Program-made: the position numbers and the translations under genes
The notes under the pieces: model-generated
Seen by the model: only the letters and a program-made list of their open reading frames with translations
What the model was told of the DNA's origin: nothing
The model's database searches: none
Source: Tolypothrix sp. FACHB-123
GTDB taxonomy: Bacteria; Cyanobacteriota; Cyanobacteriia; Cyanobacteriales; Nostocaceae
NCBI RefSeq assembly: GCF_014697075.1
Contig: NZ_JACJRE010000002.1
Coordinates: 124,001 to 188,000 of the forward strand
Reading direction: 5' to 3'
Length of the DNA: 64,000 bases
Part shown: piece by piece, positions 15,882-26,038 of the stretch
How positions within the stretch are numbered: position 1 is the first letter of the stretch
Layout of the letters: each line of letters begins with the position of its first letter

Positions 15882-17429
15882 ATGCTCAAAGGATTATTTT
15901 CATTCAGGGATCGCTATCGTATCCTACATCAGACTTGGTTTGCCTTTTTTCTTACCTTTGTCTGTTGGTTTAACTTTGCTCCCTTTGCCACCACTATTGG
16001 TAAGGAACTAGATTTAGCACCTGAGCAAATTAAAACTTTGGGCATTTGTAACCTCGCCCTGACAATTCCAGCACGGCTAATTATTGGGATGTTGCTGGAT
16101 CGTTTTGGCCCCAGAATTACCTATTCAATACTATTAATGTTTGCTGCTGTTCCTTGTTTAGCAACAGCATTATCACAGGATTTTAATCAATTAGTTATCA
16201 GTCGCTTACTGATGGGAATTGTTGGTTCTGGGTTCGTTGTCGGTATCCGTATGGTAGCCGAATGGTTCCCACCCAAAGAGATGGGAAGTGCCCAAGGGAT
16301 TTATGGCGGTTGGGGAAATTTTGGTGCTTTTGGTGCAGAGTTCGCCCTACCAATGCTTGCTGTAGCTACAAGCTTTCTATCTGGTGGCGCTTCTAACTGG
16401 CGGTTAGCGATCGCACTCACTGGTATCGTTGCTGCTATCTACGGCGTAATTTATTACAACAGCGTTCAAGATACGCCTACTGGCAAAGTTTACAAAAAAC
16501 CTAAGAAAAATGGTGCTTTAGAAGTAACTAGCATTAAAAGCTTCTGGGCAATGATTCTCTCCAACTTTGGCTTAATTTTTGCCTTAGGTTTATTAGCTTG
16601 GCGCTTAGAACAAAAGAATATTCACTTTTTGAATTTAAGCCAAATGTATTTGGTTTGGGTGTTGTTAGCAGGATTATTTGCTTACCAAACCTACAAAGCT
16701 TATCAAGTTAACAAAGAACTACTAATTGGCACGCCACTTGCTACAACGGGGGGAACCCCCGCAACACAGTGGCTCAAAAAAACCTACCCACTTGCACAGC
16801 GTTATCAATTTGGTCAAGTTGCCTTACTGGAATTTACTTACATAACTAACTTTGGTAGCGAATTAGCAGCAGTTTCCATGCTCCCGGCATTCTTTGAAAA
16901 AACCTTTGCTTTAGAGCATGTACTCGCCAGCATGATCGCCGCTACTTATCCATTTTTAAACTTAATTTCTCGCCCCAGTGGTGGCTTAATATCTGATAAA
17001 TTGGGTTCCCGTAAATGGACAATGACAATTGTCAGCGCTGGTATTGGTGTGGGCTATTTAATGACGCATTTTATTAATAGTAGCTGGCCAATACCCTTAG
17101 CGATCGCAGTCACCATGTTTGCTGCTTACTTTGCTCAAGCTGGTTGCGGTGCAACCTACGGCATTGTACCCCTAATTAAAAAAGAAGCCACTGGACAAAT
17201 CGCCGGTAATGTCGGAGCTTACGGCAATTTTGGTGGTGTAGTCTACCTGACGATTTTCAGCCTTACTGACGCATCAACACTCTTTACCACAATGGGCGTA
17301 GCCGCGTTAATTTGCGCCTTTATGTGTGGCTTCTTCCTCAAAGAACCCAAGGGTTCCTTCGCTGGTGCTTATGAAGGCGAATCATCAGAAACAACAGCAC
17401 CACCTGCACCAATGTTGGCTGAAGAATAA
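15882..17429 (+). CDS. nrtP: MFS nitrate/nitrite transporter
   Basis: A 515-residue major facilitator of the nitrate-nitrite porter family with about 12 membrane spans. The two nitrate signatures are present (GGWGNFGAFGAE near residue 142 and GNVGAYGNFGG near 445), as is the MFS loop LLDRFGPR. It moves nitrate and nitrite across the inner membrane with cations. ATG 15882 has a good ribosome site (TTGAGGAAAC). Cyanobacteria commonly carry either this transporter or NrtABCD in the nir locus; this window has both. It probably forms a transcript with narB, which starts 171 bases downstream. Confidence 0.95.
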   Translation: MLKGLFSFRDRYRILHQTWFAFFLTFVCWFNFAPFATTIGKELDLAPEQIKTLGICNLALTIPARLIIGMLLDRFGPRITYSILLMFAAVPCLATALSQDFNQLVISRLLMGIVGSGFVVGIRMVAEWFPPKEMGSAQGIYGGWGNFGAFGAEFALPMLAVATSFLSGGASNWRLAIALTGIVAAIYGVIYYNSVQDTPTGKVYKKPKKNGALEVTSIKSFWAMILSNFGLIFALGLLAWRLEQKNIHFLNLSQMYLVWVLLAGLFAYQTYKAYQVNKELLIGTPLATTGGTPATQWLKKTYPLAQRYQFGQVALLEFTYITNFGSELAAVSMLPAFFEKTFALEHVLASMIAATYPFLNLISRPSGGLISDKLGSRKWTMTIVSAGIGVGYLMTHFINSSWPIPLAIAVTMFAAYFAQAGCGATYGIVPLIKKEATGQIAGNVGAYGNFGGVVYLTIFSLTDASTLFTTMGVAALICAFMCGFFLKEPKGSFAGAYEGESSETTAPPAPMLAEE

Positions 17430-17600
17430 TCCTTCAGTTCTTGCCCAAACAATAAATTAGCATCACCAAATTTTAGTTTTTGGATTGAAAACCTTCCCCA
17501 TCCAAAACTTGTTTACACAAATACTTTGCGTCCCTTTGCGTTAACCTCTGCGCCCCTTTGCGTTTCAAACCTCCAAATCCCCAACAGGATAACTGCCATT

Positions 17601-19808
17601 ATGAGTGAATTTACCAAAACCCTCTGTCCTTACTGCGGCGTTGGCTGTGGACTAGAAGTTTCACCCCCAGCTCAACCCGGAAAAGCGACTAATCGGGACA
17701 GTCAAGGAACTCCAATTTGGCGCGTGCGGGGAGACAAAACCCACCCATCTAGTCAGGGTATGGTTTGTGTCAAAGGTGCAACTATTGCTGAGTCTTTAGA
17801 TAAAAATAGACTGCATTACCCAATGGTACGAGAGTCTTTAGATCAAGAATTTCGGCGTGTCAGTTGGGATGAAGCTTTTGATATCATTACCAAGCGCATT
17901 CAAACGGTGCGTTACACCCAAGGGACAGAAGCTATATGCATGTATGGCTCTGGACAATTCCAAACTGAGGATTATTACATCGCCCAAAAACTCATGAAAG
18001 GATGTCTGGGTAGTAATAATTTTGATGCTAATTCCCGTTTATGTATGTCTAGCGCCGTATCTGGATACATTCAAAGCTTTGGCGCAGATGGCCCGCCTTG
18101 TTGTTACGACGATTTAGAGTTAACCGACTGTGCATTTTTAATTGGTACTAATGCTGCTGAATGTCACCCGATAGTCTTCAATCGCTTGGCGAAGTATCAC
18201 AAGAAAAATCGCAAAGTCAAAATGATTGTTGTCGATCCTCGACGCACACCCACCGCAGAAGCAGCAGATTTGCATTTAGCTATTCGTCCGGGTACAGATA
18301 TTGACTTGTTAAATGGTATTGCTTACCTATTGATGCGTGGGAATGCTATTGATGTTGGGTTTATTGACGACTGTACGAGTAACTTTCCGGCTTATGCAGA
18401 GGTGATTCGTCATTATGCTCCCGATATCGTAGCGGATCGTTGCGGTATTAGCGTTGCAGATTTAGAAACAGCCGCTCGCTATTGGGGTCAATCCCAGAGG
18501 GTGTTATCTCTGTGGTCAATGGGTGTGAATCAGTCCAGTGAAGGTACAGCGAAAGTCAGGACAATTATTAACCTGCACCTGATGACAGGACAAATTGGTA
18601 AGCCGGGAGCCGGGCCTTTTTCTTTGACTGGTCAACCCAATGCAATGGGGGGAAGAGAAGCTGGCGGTTTAGCGCACTTATTACCTGGTTATCGCTTGGT
18701 GAAAAATCCCCAGCACCGCGCCGAAGTTGAAGATTTTTGGGGACTGAAGCGAGGGCAAATTTCACCTAATCCTGGTTTAACTGCTTGGGATATGATTACT
18801 GGGTTAGAAGATGGCGTAGTAGGATTACTGTGGATTGCTGCTACCAATCCAGCCGTCAGTATGCCAGATTTGGAACGGACTAAAAAGGCATTATTGCGAT
18901 CGCCTTTTACTATCTATCAAGATGCCTATTATCCCACGGAAACTGCTGCTTACGCTCACGTTCTGTTACCTGCGGCGCAGTGGGGTGAAAAAACTGGGGT
19001 AATGACCAATTCTGAGCGCACAGTCACTCTCTGTCAAGCATTCCGTCAACCACCCAGAGAAGCCAAACCAGATTGGGAAATTTTCGCTGAAGTTGGGCGG
19101 AGATTAGGCTTTGTTAAAGAATTCGCCTTTGCCAATTCCGCAGAAGTTTATGCAGAATTTGTAGGCTTAACTCGCGATCGCCCCTGTGAAATGACTGGTA
19201 TTAGTCATGAAAAATTACAAACACAAGGCCCCACCCAATGGCCACACCCAGAACAGGACACGGGGACATTTTCACTCTCCGCGTCTTCCCAGCAAACCAA
19301 GCGCCTCTACACAAATCTCCGCTTTCATACTCCTGATGGACGGGCGCGGTTTGGGGCTTATCACTCACGAGGATTGGCGGAACCACCAGATCCAAATTAT
19401 CCTTTTGTGTTGACCAATGGGCGACTATACGGACATTGGCACACCCAAACCCGTACCGGACGCATTGAAAAAATTCGCCAAATGCACCCCGATCCATTTA
19501 TTGAGATTCATCCTCGTGATGCTGCAAAGTTAGGGATTACAGATAACCAATTGTTAGAAGTGCGATCGCGTCGCGGTAAAGCCAAATTTCCCGCCAAAGT
19601 CACAAAAGCGATCGCTCCTGGTACCGTATTTGTCCCCATGCACTGGGGCGCACTTTGGGCAAACGAGGCAGAAGCTAACGCCCTCACCCATCCAGAATCT
19701 TGCCCAGATTCGCTACAACCAGAGTTAAAAGCTTGTGCAGTACAGCTACTACCAATTTCTGCGGAAGTTACACTCAAAAATTATCAACTCCAGTCCTCAC
19801 AATGGTAA
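17601..19808 (+). CDS. narB: ferredoxin-nitrate reductase
   Basis: NarB is the cytoplasmic assimilatory nitrate reductase, which reduces nitrate to nitrite with ferredoxin. It binds a [4Fe-4S] cluster and bis-molybdopterin guanine dinucleotide. The cluster cysteines are at 9, 12, 16 and 56 (CPYCGVGC and MVCVKG). The molybdopterin oxidoreductase domain spans about 60-560, with a molybdopterin dinucleotide-binding domain near the C-terminus ([11 protein letters not shown]). I start at ATG 17601 (735 residues) because the cluster motif then sits at the usual distance from the N-terminus; an in-frame upstream start would add 25 residues without support. An intrinsic terminator follows at 19886. 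Confidence 0.97.
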   Translation: MSEFTKTLCPYCGVGCGLEVSPPAQPGKATNRDSQGTPIWRVRGDKTHPSSQGMVCVKGATIAESLDKNRLHYPMVRESLDQEFRRVSWDEAFDIITKRIQTVRYTQGTEAICMYGSGQFQTEDYYIAQKLMKGCLGSNNFDANSRLCMSSAVSGYIQSFGADGPPCCYDDLELTDCAFLIGTNAAECHPIVFNRLAKYHKKNRKVKMIVVDPRRTPTAEAADLHLAIRPGTDIDLLNGIAYLLMRGNAIDVGFIDDCTSNFPAYAEVIRHYAPDIVADRCGISVADLETAARYWGQSQRVLSLWSMGVNQSSEGTAKVRTIINLHLMTGQIGKPGAGPFSLTGQPNAMGGREAGGLAHLLPGYRLVKNPQHRAEVEDFWGLKRGQISPNPGLTAWDMITGLEDGVVGLLWIAATNPAVSMPDLERTKKALLRSPFTIYQDAYYPTETAAYAHVLLPAAQWGEKTGVMTNSERTVTLCQAFRQPPREAKPDWEIFAEVGRRLGFVKEFAFANSAEVYAEFVGLTRDRPCEMTGISHEKLQTQGPTQWPHPEQDTGTFSLSASSQQTKRLYTNLRFHTPDGRARFGAYHSRGLAEPPDPNYPFVLTNGRLYGHWHTQTRTGRIEKIRQMHPDPFIEIHPRDAAKLGITDNQLLEVRSRRGKAKFPAKVTKAIAPGTVFVPMHWGALWANEAEANALTHPESCPDSLQPELKACAVQLLPISAEVTLKNYQLQSSQW

Positions 19809-19885
19809 GCTGCTAAATAGATTTCTCAATTTTGATTGAGAATGTAAGCCATAGTTAATATTCAATAGTTACGATTATTTTTTCT

Positions 19886-19920
19886 AATCCTTTAGATTTA
19901 TCTATAGGATTTTTGTTTTA
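19886..19920 (+). terminator. intrinsic terminator after narB
   Basis: AATCCT (19886-19891) pairs with AGGATT (19906-19911), and the loop contains a second pairing TAGAT/ATCTA. A T-rich tract follows (TTTTTGTTTTA). A separate 8-bp hairpin lies at 19823-19842. Together they would end the nrtP-narB transcript. Confidence 0.65.
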
Positions 19921-20107
19921 TGTTTGAATATTTACTATGGAGCGCAAGTAATTTAACAAATAAGCAAACGAGTTACTAGGAGGGCGGAAAATGGTTCACA
20001 TCCGCTCAATCTTGAATTGGATAGTTGCGACTCGGTATCCATCCTAAATTTCTATGTTTTTTTTATTTTTGATTATTAAATTTAACTTAAAAAACAGGGG
20101 ATAACTA

Positions 20108-20566
20108 ATGAGAAGACTATTCAAACAAATGATGGAAAATACCAGAGATGAGAAATTTATGCACTTCATTGAAAGTATTGAGGTGCTAGTTTCCAAGATT
20201 TTATCTTTATTGATGGTATTAGTTATTTTAGCTGCCTTAGGTGATTTGATAGTCTTCTTGATAAAAGAGTTATTTACCACCCCGTACGGCAAATTTAATA
20301 CTACTTTATTTAAAATATTTGGTTTATTTCTGAATATTTTAATTGCCTTAGAAATATTAGAAAATATCACTGCATATTTGCGCAAGCATGTAGTTCAGGT
20401 AGAATTAGTAATTGTCACATCTTTAATTGCTGTTGCCAGAAAAATTATTATTCTTGACCTGGAAAAAGTGTCAGGAATTGATATCATTGGGTTAGGAGTA
20501 GCTATTTTAGCTTTATCAATTAGTTATTTAATAATTCGTTATAGTAATTCCCGCAAGACACATTAG
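20108..20566 (+). CDS. PsiE-like small membrane protein
   Basis: A 152-residue protein with about four hydrophobic spans (roughly residues 28-52, 65-85, 98-115, 128-147) and an IVTSLIAVARKIIILD block, the pattern of the phosphate-starvation-inducible PsiE family. The function of the family is unknown. ATG 20108 is preceded by an A/G-rich ACAGGGGATAAC ribosome site. In Anabaena a small gene of unknown function lies between narB and narM and can be cotranscribed with the nir operon; this gene occupies the same position, though I cannot tell whether it is the same family. Confidence 0.75.
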   Translation: MRRLFKQMMENTRDEKFMHFIESIEVLVSKILSLLMVLVILAALGDLIVFLIKELFTTPYGKFNTTLFKIFGLFLNILIALEILENITAYLRKHVVQVELVIVTSLIAVARKIIILDLEKVSGIDIIGLGVAILALSISYLIIRYSNSRKTH

Positions 20567-20642
20567 ATAGGGCATAGGACATTGGGAAAACAGTGCTTTG
20601 GAGAGGTTTATAGCAGAGTAGCAACTGCCGTCAAGGGATAAA

Positions 20643-20670
20643 ACTGACAACTGACAACTGACAACTGACT
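20643..20670. repeat. STRR cluster upstream of narM
   Basis: ACTGACA/ACTGACT heptamers end about ten bases before the narM ATG at 20680. No Shine-Dalgarno sequence is visible between them. Confidence 0.75.
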
Positions 20671-20679
20671 AAATGATTA

Positions 20680-21141
20680 ATGACTAATAATCAAACTTTC
20701 TTTGAATTTGAGATAGATTTCGTTGAATCCCTCCGTTGCATACCCATGCAAGTGCGCTACAAACTAGATACTAGTGGTATCAAACTCAAGTTATCGGATT
20801 GGCATCAAATGTCTCAGGCTGAACGAGAGGCTTTAGTTGAATTACCTTGCATTACAGAAACAGAAATTCAGTCTTATCGTCAGTATCTCGAACAGTTAAT
20901 TTTCACTCGTACAGGTGTACCAGCCAAACAATTACCGATTGAACCACAGCCAGAATGGATGGACTCGACTAATTTACCAGCTAGCGTTCAAGCAAAAGCT
21001 CAAGAAGTAGGTCTAGCGATCGCAACTCAAAAGTGGGAAGCTTTAACTCCTTTACAGCGGTTTGCGCTAATTAAACTCAGTCGTTCAGGACATGAAAACA
21101 AAAACTTTCCCAAAGCGGTAAGAGAATTTCATTTAGCGTGA
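20680..21141 (+). CDS. narM: nitrate reductase maturation protein NarM
   Basis: A 153-residue member of the nitrate-reductase-associated protein family (FFEFEIDFVESLRCIPMQV near the N-terminus, WEALTPLQRFALIKLSRSGHE near the C-terminus). In cyanobacteria NarM is required for NarB activity and is thought to bind NarB during maturation. It lies downstream of narB with only the PsiE-like gene between. I found no NtcA box in the 113-base gap before it. STRR heptamers stand close to its ATG. It probably marks the end of the nitrate-assimilation region. Confidence 0.93.
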   Translation: MTNNQTFFEFEIDFVESLRCIPMQVRYKLDTSGIKLKLSDWHQMSQAEREALVELPCITETEIQSYRQYLEQLIFTRTGVPAKQLPIEPQPEWMDSTNLPASVQAKAQEVGLAIATQKWEALTPLQRFALIKLSRSGHENKNFPKAVREFHLA

Positions 21142-21842
21142 AACTAGAGACTAGCGATCGCGCGCAAAATTTTTCTCAGTTGCTAGTCAACAGTTGAGCG
21201 CCGAAAAATCCAGTACTCAAGTCCAGCTAAAAATTTTTTAGCACCTGATAAATAAAGTTAAGCCTGCGTAGACAGGCTTTGTTTGTTTATTCCTATGGTT
21301 TCAGGCTGCGAGTGTTAATGTGCGGCTGTATCGAGAATTTGTATTATGAATGCGATCGCTCACTAGAGAAAAGAAATAGTTAATTTTCATAACCTAGCGG
21401 TGTAATTCATCACATAAACTTTAGCATCAAGATAGTATTAGGGTTACATAATTGGGACAACATTAATGTTAGGGTGGTCAACAGTCCACAATCCATAGTC
21501 TATAATTTGTTGACAATTGACCATTAAGCATCTACAAACTCAACTCCAAATCAACCAGAAATACAGCTTGAGTGCTGACAATGTACTACTTGTCAACGCG
21601 CGATCGCACAATTTTGGTTTTTACGTAGGAAATTCCGGATTCTTGAGCAGTGAGTGAAGCTATATTGTATTTAGCCATGCCACAGTTACATTAGTCCAGT
21701 ATTATGAACAAGTTTAAAGTCACAATTCAGGTACGGCAGATAATTTTTTTGCAACATTTAAATGATATTGCTGTAAATTGGCTAAGCTTAAGTTCTAATA
21801 ACAAGTAATTTCAGAATTCGTTGAGACACGCAATCTAACTCG
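21142..21842. other. intergenic region after narM
   Basis: About 700 bases without a credible gene. It contains HIP1 sites, the second copy of the dispersed repeat (21262-21320), STRR-like TTGACAATTGACCATT near 21510-21525 and the upstream region of the FHA-PrsW gene. No RNA gene is recognised. Confidence 0.5.
21262..21320. repeat. dispersed repeat, copy 2
   Basis: GCCTGCGTAGACAGGCTTTG followed by TTTCAGGCTGCGAGTGTTAA, a diverged copy of the element at 15531-15590. The two copies flank the nrtP-narB-narM segment in the same orientation. Confidence 0.65.
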
Positions 21843-23210
21843 ATGACAGGCAAAAACGCAAGACATAATGCATTTCTGCGGCTAGTGTCTGGTAATGGAG
21901 CACCTCTTAGGTCAGAATTCCGCTACTCGCTGCTCCCAACTCAAGAGATGATCGTTGGACGCGACCCCAGCTGCCAAATTGTCTTGGATGCCATGATGTA
22001 TCGGATGGTATCCCGTCGTCATGCTGTGGTTCGTCCGCTCTCTTCCTCTCCAGATAACAAATTTAGCTGGCTAATTTGTGATTTGAACAGCGCGAATGGT
22101 ACGTATTTAAACGGACAGCGCTTGCAAGGTTGTCAAGAATTACATCCAGGCGATCGCATTTCTTTAGGCGCTGATGGGCCGCAATTTGTGTTCGAGCATG
22201 ATTATGTGTCCCAAGCAACAATCATGACTAGGCCAGCTACACCGCTACCATCTGCGGGAAGTTATCCAGCACCACTAAAAGCTGATTCGGTGAGCTTTAC
22301 TCAGCTATTCCCGATTATTTCCACTGGTAAAGATTTAACTCGCAAAGCTTACCTTGTACCAGGGATTTTGACAGTAGTGTTTGTGGTACTAATGTTTGCT
22401 ACGGTAGGCAGACCACAAGCAAATCAAGTTATTGTTGCTAGTTATATAGCCTTTGCTGCCTATTATTTTGTATACCAACTCTGCGGTAAACAAAAACCTT
22501 GGTGGGTGCTGGCATCTGTAGCCTTAGGTACGGCACTAATATTAAAAAGTCCGCTGTTGGATTTGTTTATTTTCGTCTTTCGCGGTCTATTGCCTGGTAA
22601 TTTACCTTCATCTCAGGATACGTTGACTTTCACCGAACTGCTAATACGGATGTTTTTTGGTGCAGGTTTGATGGAAGAATTACTGAAAGCATTACCTGTC
22701 TTAGCAGCCTTAGTTATTGGCATTACATTACCCTCACCTTGGCGAGAACGCATAGGTATCTGGGAACCTTTAGATGGTATTCTTTTGGGAACTGCTTCGG
22801 CTGTAGGTTTTACTTTATTAGAAACTCTCGGACAATATGTGCCTGTTATTACCCAAAATGTGGCGCAACAAGCGGGGGTAGGCACTGGGCAACTGGTGGG
22901 TTTGCAATTACTAATTCCGCGAATTTTAGGTTCTGTAGCCGGACACATGGCTTATAGTGGCTATCTGGGCTATTTTATCGGTTTAGCTGTACTCAAACCC
23001 CGTCTAATTTGGCAAATTCTTCCCATTGGTTATGTCAGCGCTGCTGCACTCCATGCTTTGTGGAATGCGACTGGTTCAATTAATGCTTTGTTATTGGTAA
23101 TTGTTGGGGTATTATCTTACGCCTTTTTGATGGCGGCAATTTTGAAAGCCCGCGCCCTTTCACCAACGCGATCGCAAAATTTTGCTACTCGCTTCCTTGG
23201 ACCTAAATGA
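21843..23210 (+). CDS. FHA domain fused to PrsW-type intramembrane protease
   Basis: A 455-residue fusion. The N-terminal FHA domain (about 30-120) keeps the phosphothreonine-binding residues (GR at 39-40, SRRH at 57-60, NSANGTYLNG at 82-91). A multi-span C-terminal domain (about 170-450) shows the PrsW/CPBP-like motifs: Glu278-Glu279 with Lys282 (MEELLKA), Glu327, His368 and His404. PrsW proteins are membrane metalloproteases in other bacteria. The fusion suggests intramembrane proteolysis steered by Ser/Thr phosphorylation. Two further FHA or phosphatase genes lie within 5 kb. The membrane substrate is unknown. ATG 21843 has no strong ribosome site. Confidence 0.9.
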   Translation: MTGKNARHNAFLRLVSGNGAPLRSEFRYSLLPTQEMIVGRDPSCQIVLDAMMYRMVSRRHAVVRPLSSSPDNKFSWLICDLNSANGTYLNGQRLQGCQELHPGDRISLGADGPQFVFEHDYVSQATIMTRPATPLPSAGSYPAPLKADSVSFTQLFPIISTGKDLTRKAYLVPGILTVVFVVLMFATVGRPQANQVIVASYIAFAAYYFVYQLCGKQKPWWVLASVALGTALILKSPLLDLFIFVFRGLLPGNLPSSQDTLTFTELLIRMFFGAGLMEELLKALPVLAALVIGITLPSPWRERIGIWEPLDGILLGTASAVGFTLLETLGQYVPVITQNVAQQAGVGTGQLVGLQLLIPRILGSVAGHMAYSGYLGYFIGLAVLKPRLIWQILPIGYVSAAALHALWNATGSINALLLVIVGVLSYAFLMAAILKARALSPTRSQNFATRFLGPK

Positions 23211-23328
23211 ACTAGGATGACGATTAACTATTGACTATTAACCATTTTCTACCTTGAGATAGATAGCGCTACTTTAGCAATCAGCCTATAGTGTGAATTA
23301 TGATGGGTGAGTTGTGTTTAAAAATAAC

Positions 23329-23370
23329 AAAAAAAAGTATAAGACCCGCAATACAAGCGTCGAGTGCGGG
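23329..23370 (-). terminator. possible terminator of the 23427 gene
   Basis: On the minus strand a CCCGCA/TGCGGG stem (23370-23345) is followed after eight bases by eight T residues. The spacing between stem and T tract is longer than usual, so this is tentative. Confidence 0.35.
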
Positions 23371-23426
23371 CAAAAGCAAGAAGTCGCCTGAATTAACTGA
23401 CCCCTAAGGGATAAAAGACAACTGAT

Positions 23427-24065
23427 TTAGGATTCTGACTGAAAGCTGTTTAGTTGGGTCAGCGCATAGTAAGAAATCGCTAAACTAACCTTTGCTTGCT
23501 CGACATCGGATAAACTTGTCCATTCCTTATTTTCAAACTTATTAATCACAGATCTGGGGTTCTGTGGTTCTCCGCTACGCATAGCATAGGCATAAGGACG
23601 GGCTAAAACCAAGAGGTCTTCTGCTCCCCAAGTTGGTAAAACTCCTTGAACACACTCCACTAATTGTTCGCCAAGGGACTGCTGAGAATTAAAAATCTCG
23701 GTGGCTTTTTGAGCGATATTATTCAGCCATTCCTGGGGTACAGCTGCTGCAAAAGCTGCTTGCAGGTTAGCGAATAAAGTCTGATTTATATTACTTTTGG
23801 GGTGGGATGGAATCGCATCTTCCGGCCAAAGTGCATCAAGTTGTCGGTAAAAATCTTGCGATCGCATCGTCAGTTGTTCTTCTTCCCATAACTCATCGCT
23901 GAGAAACTGCTGTTCTAAAGCGCAAAAATAAGCTTCTGATTCTTGTTCGCCAGGATTCCAAGGATAAGTTGCATCTTCTACTTCAAGTAAAGCGGCGAGA
24001 AAATCTAATTCGACTTGAGATGGTAAAGAGGTGAAATTATCTGAATTGTTGATTTTGTTAATCAT
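23427..24065 (-). CDS. hypothetical protein near FHA/CHAT genes
   Basis: A 212-residue acidic, soluble protein with no signal peptide or membrane span. It is rich in Glu, Gln and Trp (EVEDATYPWNPGEQESEAYF near residue 30, TWGAEDLLVLARPYAYAMRS near 145) and appears helical. I do not recognise the family. It lies on the same strand as, and 248 bases downstream of, the CHAT-FHA gene, so it could be part of the same functional group. ATG 24065 is preceded by GGAGGCGAC, a good ribosome site. Confidence 0.8.
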   Translation of the reverse strand: MINKINNSDNFTSLPSQVELDFLAALLEVEDATYPWNPGEQESEAYFCALEQQFLSDELWEEEQLTMRSQDFYRQLDALWPEDAIPSHPKSNINQTLFANLQAAFAAAVPQEWLNNIAQKATEIFNSQQSLGEQLVECVQGVLPTWGAEDLLVLARPYAYAMRSGEPQNPRSVINKFENKEWTSLSDVEQAKVSLAISYYALTQLNSFQSES

Positions 24066-24313
24066 TTGTCGCCTCCGAGTTGATTACTGAGTTGATGATT
24101 GAGTTGATTATTTAGCGGTATTGACAGCTACAACTGTCTCAATCCCATTTCCGCAAAAATAAAATTAATTTTGCTGAGTTTGAAAATCTTTTGATTGGAC
24201 TGCTACTTACCTGATGACCATTTGAATGGGATCGGTGATTTTTGTTCACAGAAATTACATAAATGAGCGCTGTCTTTACAAAAAATCAAAACATATTTAG
24301 GTGAATGAACTAA

Positions 24314-25909
24314 TTAAGAGTCCTCAATAATAAACTCCCAAGTTTCACCTCTAGAACTTCCAAACTTTAACTGCATTCCCGAGGTTAACAGTACTTCCTC
24401 TCGGAGGATTTGTTGCCACCCGTTAGAACTAGAAACCCATGTTGTACCGTAGGTAGATTTATCTTGCAAGTAATAAGTTCTTACCGGAGTAGTACCGCTG
24501 AAGGTATTCCGGCATAAAATTTCGGCATGGCGTTTAGAAACCGAAGGTTCTGGGATGATAATCTCATTGTCTTTTGTCCGCCCAATGCGGGTGACTCCAG
24601 AATGCAACGGCCAGGTTTTTCCTCCTGGTACAAGCGATCGCAAAGAAGCTGTGGGTACGGAGGCTATTCTGCTGGGAATTGTCGTGTCTGGTAGTTCGGT
24701 AATTCCTTCTTCAAAACTTTTAATTAGTTCGCCATCAAAATCAGGATGTAGATAGAGAACAGGTAAAGTCCAAGCTGGTTGATTAAACCTATATACTGTT
24801 AACAAATGTTGTCTGGCTTGGGCTACAGCTTCATCAATTGGTTTACGCGATCGCAGCGCTTCGGTAAAAGCTTGAATAAAACTGTGACTTTCTGCATCAG
24901 CAATCTCATCGCGCATTCCCAAAACCGCAGGTACGCCATGACGGATTAATACTTCTGCCAAACTGCTAGAAGGTATGGCTTGGCGATTTATCGCCGCAGG
25001 CTGTGCTAACCAACAGGCGTTAAACACAGCTAGTTTGACCGCATTCCGGGTCAATACCTGAGCTAATTCTATGCCATTTAGCGTCATTCCCGGTCGTAAA
25101 AATAGTAAACCCCCGTCTGGATCGGGCAACCCATGACCAGCATAGAAAAAGACATTGTATGCTTTAGTTTCTAACTCTTGAATTAATTCTTGTGGTTTTG
25201 GTTGCAGCAGTGTATGTACCATACATGGTGCATAACCCTGAGAATGACTACCTAAAGGCCCTGCTTTAGTGAGAGTTTGTTTTAAGATTTCTGCTTCTTT
25301 TTCCAGTTGCAGATTTTTATTTTCATTTTCCCCTAACACCAAGAGAATTTTCAAAGCCTGCTCTGTGCGTAAAGACGGTAATGATTCAACTTCACTGGTA
25401 GTCCGGCTAAAAAGTAAATCTTGTGACAGTGACATTACCGATTGACCAGCTTCACGCTGCATAATTTCCCAAGGTAGAGCAATTAAATCTGGATCGCGGA
25501 TTTCCAAGCGAAAGCGTAACCGGGTATGCTGTCCCATAGCTATACCCCGACTGCGTTCTAAACTACCAAGAATTGGCCCATCAAATAACCAGCGCCACAG
25601 ACTAATTCCCAAATATTGCATCAGGCGACTAGTGTACCCTGCGGTTTGCCCTGAAGGCGATGAAACCAAGTTAATTGGTAGAGGCGTTTTATGTGGTAAG
25701 GTGGCACCTGAAGGAATACCTAAGGGACTGTGACCTGCGAACATTTCCTGCCATTCTTGCCAAACTTGAGAGAGTTCAACTGGCCATATACAGTCATGTA
25801 AAACATAGCCACTGGGATAAGGAGCCTTAACTACCCAAATGGCAAAGCTATCAGTGCCAGTGTTGGTTAAACGAGCGATCGCCAGGTTCAGGCATGGCAA
25901 TGGAGTCAT
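24314..25909 (-). CDS. CHAT caspase-like protease with C-terminal FHA domain
   Basis: A 531-residue protein from ATG 25909 (a TTG at 25930 would add seven). The CHAT (caspase HetF-associated) peptidase domain spans about residues 150-390, with the catalytic pair His259 (FYAGHG) and Cys299 (FNACW). A C-terminal FHA domain (about 430-525; RIGRTKDNEI, SVSKRHAEI, DKSTYGTTWV) would bind phosphothreonine peptides. The pairing suggests a cysteine protease brought to, or switched by, phosphorylated partners. The PP2C phosphatase gene lies 129 bases upstream on the same strand, a natural antagonist of such a signal. The substrates are unknown. No signal peptide is visible. Confidence 0.9.
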   Translation of the reverse strand: MTPLPCLNLAIARLTNTGTDSFAIWVVKAPYPSGYVLHDCIWPVELSQVWQEWQEMFAGHSPLGIPSGATLPHKTPLPINLVSSPSGQTAGYTSRLMQYLGISLWRWLFDGPILGSLERSRGIAMGQHTRLRFRLEIRDPDLIALPWEIMQREAGQSVMSLSQDLLFSRTTSEVESLPSLRTEQALKILLVLGENENKNLQLEKEAEILKQTLTKAGPLGSHSQGYAPCMVHTLLQPKPQELIQELETKAYNVFFYAGHGLPDPDGGLLFLRPGMTLNGIELAQVLTRNAVKLAVFNACWLAQPAAINRQAIPSSSLAEVLIRHGVPAVLGMRDEIADAESHSFIQAFTEALRSRKPIDEAVAQARQHLLTVYRFNQPAWTLPVLYLHPDFDGELIKSFEEGITELPDTTIPSRIASVPTASLRSLVPGGKTWPLHSGVTRIGRTKDNEIIIPEPSVSKRHAEILCRNTFSGTTPVRTYYLQDKSTYGTTWVSSSNGWQQILREEVLLTSGMQLKFGSSRGETWEFIIEDS

Positions 25910-26038
25910 TAAACTAAAAGGTGAAAACAAATTATTTTCAATAATAGTTTTTCCAGGTAAAAGTCTTTACCTTGGCAGTTTTTGATTTTAGTTCCTACTT
26001 GTATTATTTCAGGTTTTATCAGTTTATGGAGAATTAAA

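Noticed and set aside
20567-20679. NtcA site for narM
   Set aside because: GTAGCAACTGCCGT and GTAATTCCCGCAAG start like NtcA boxes but lack TAC at the right place.
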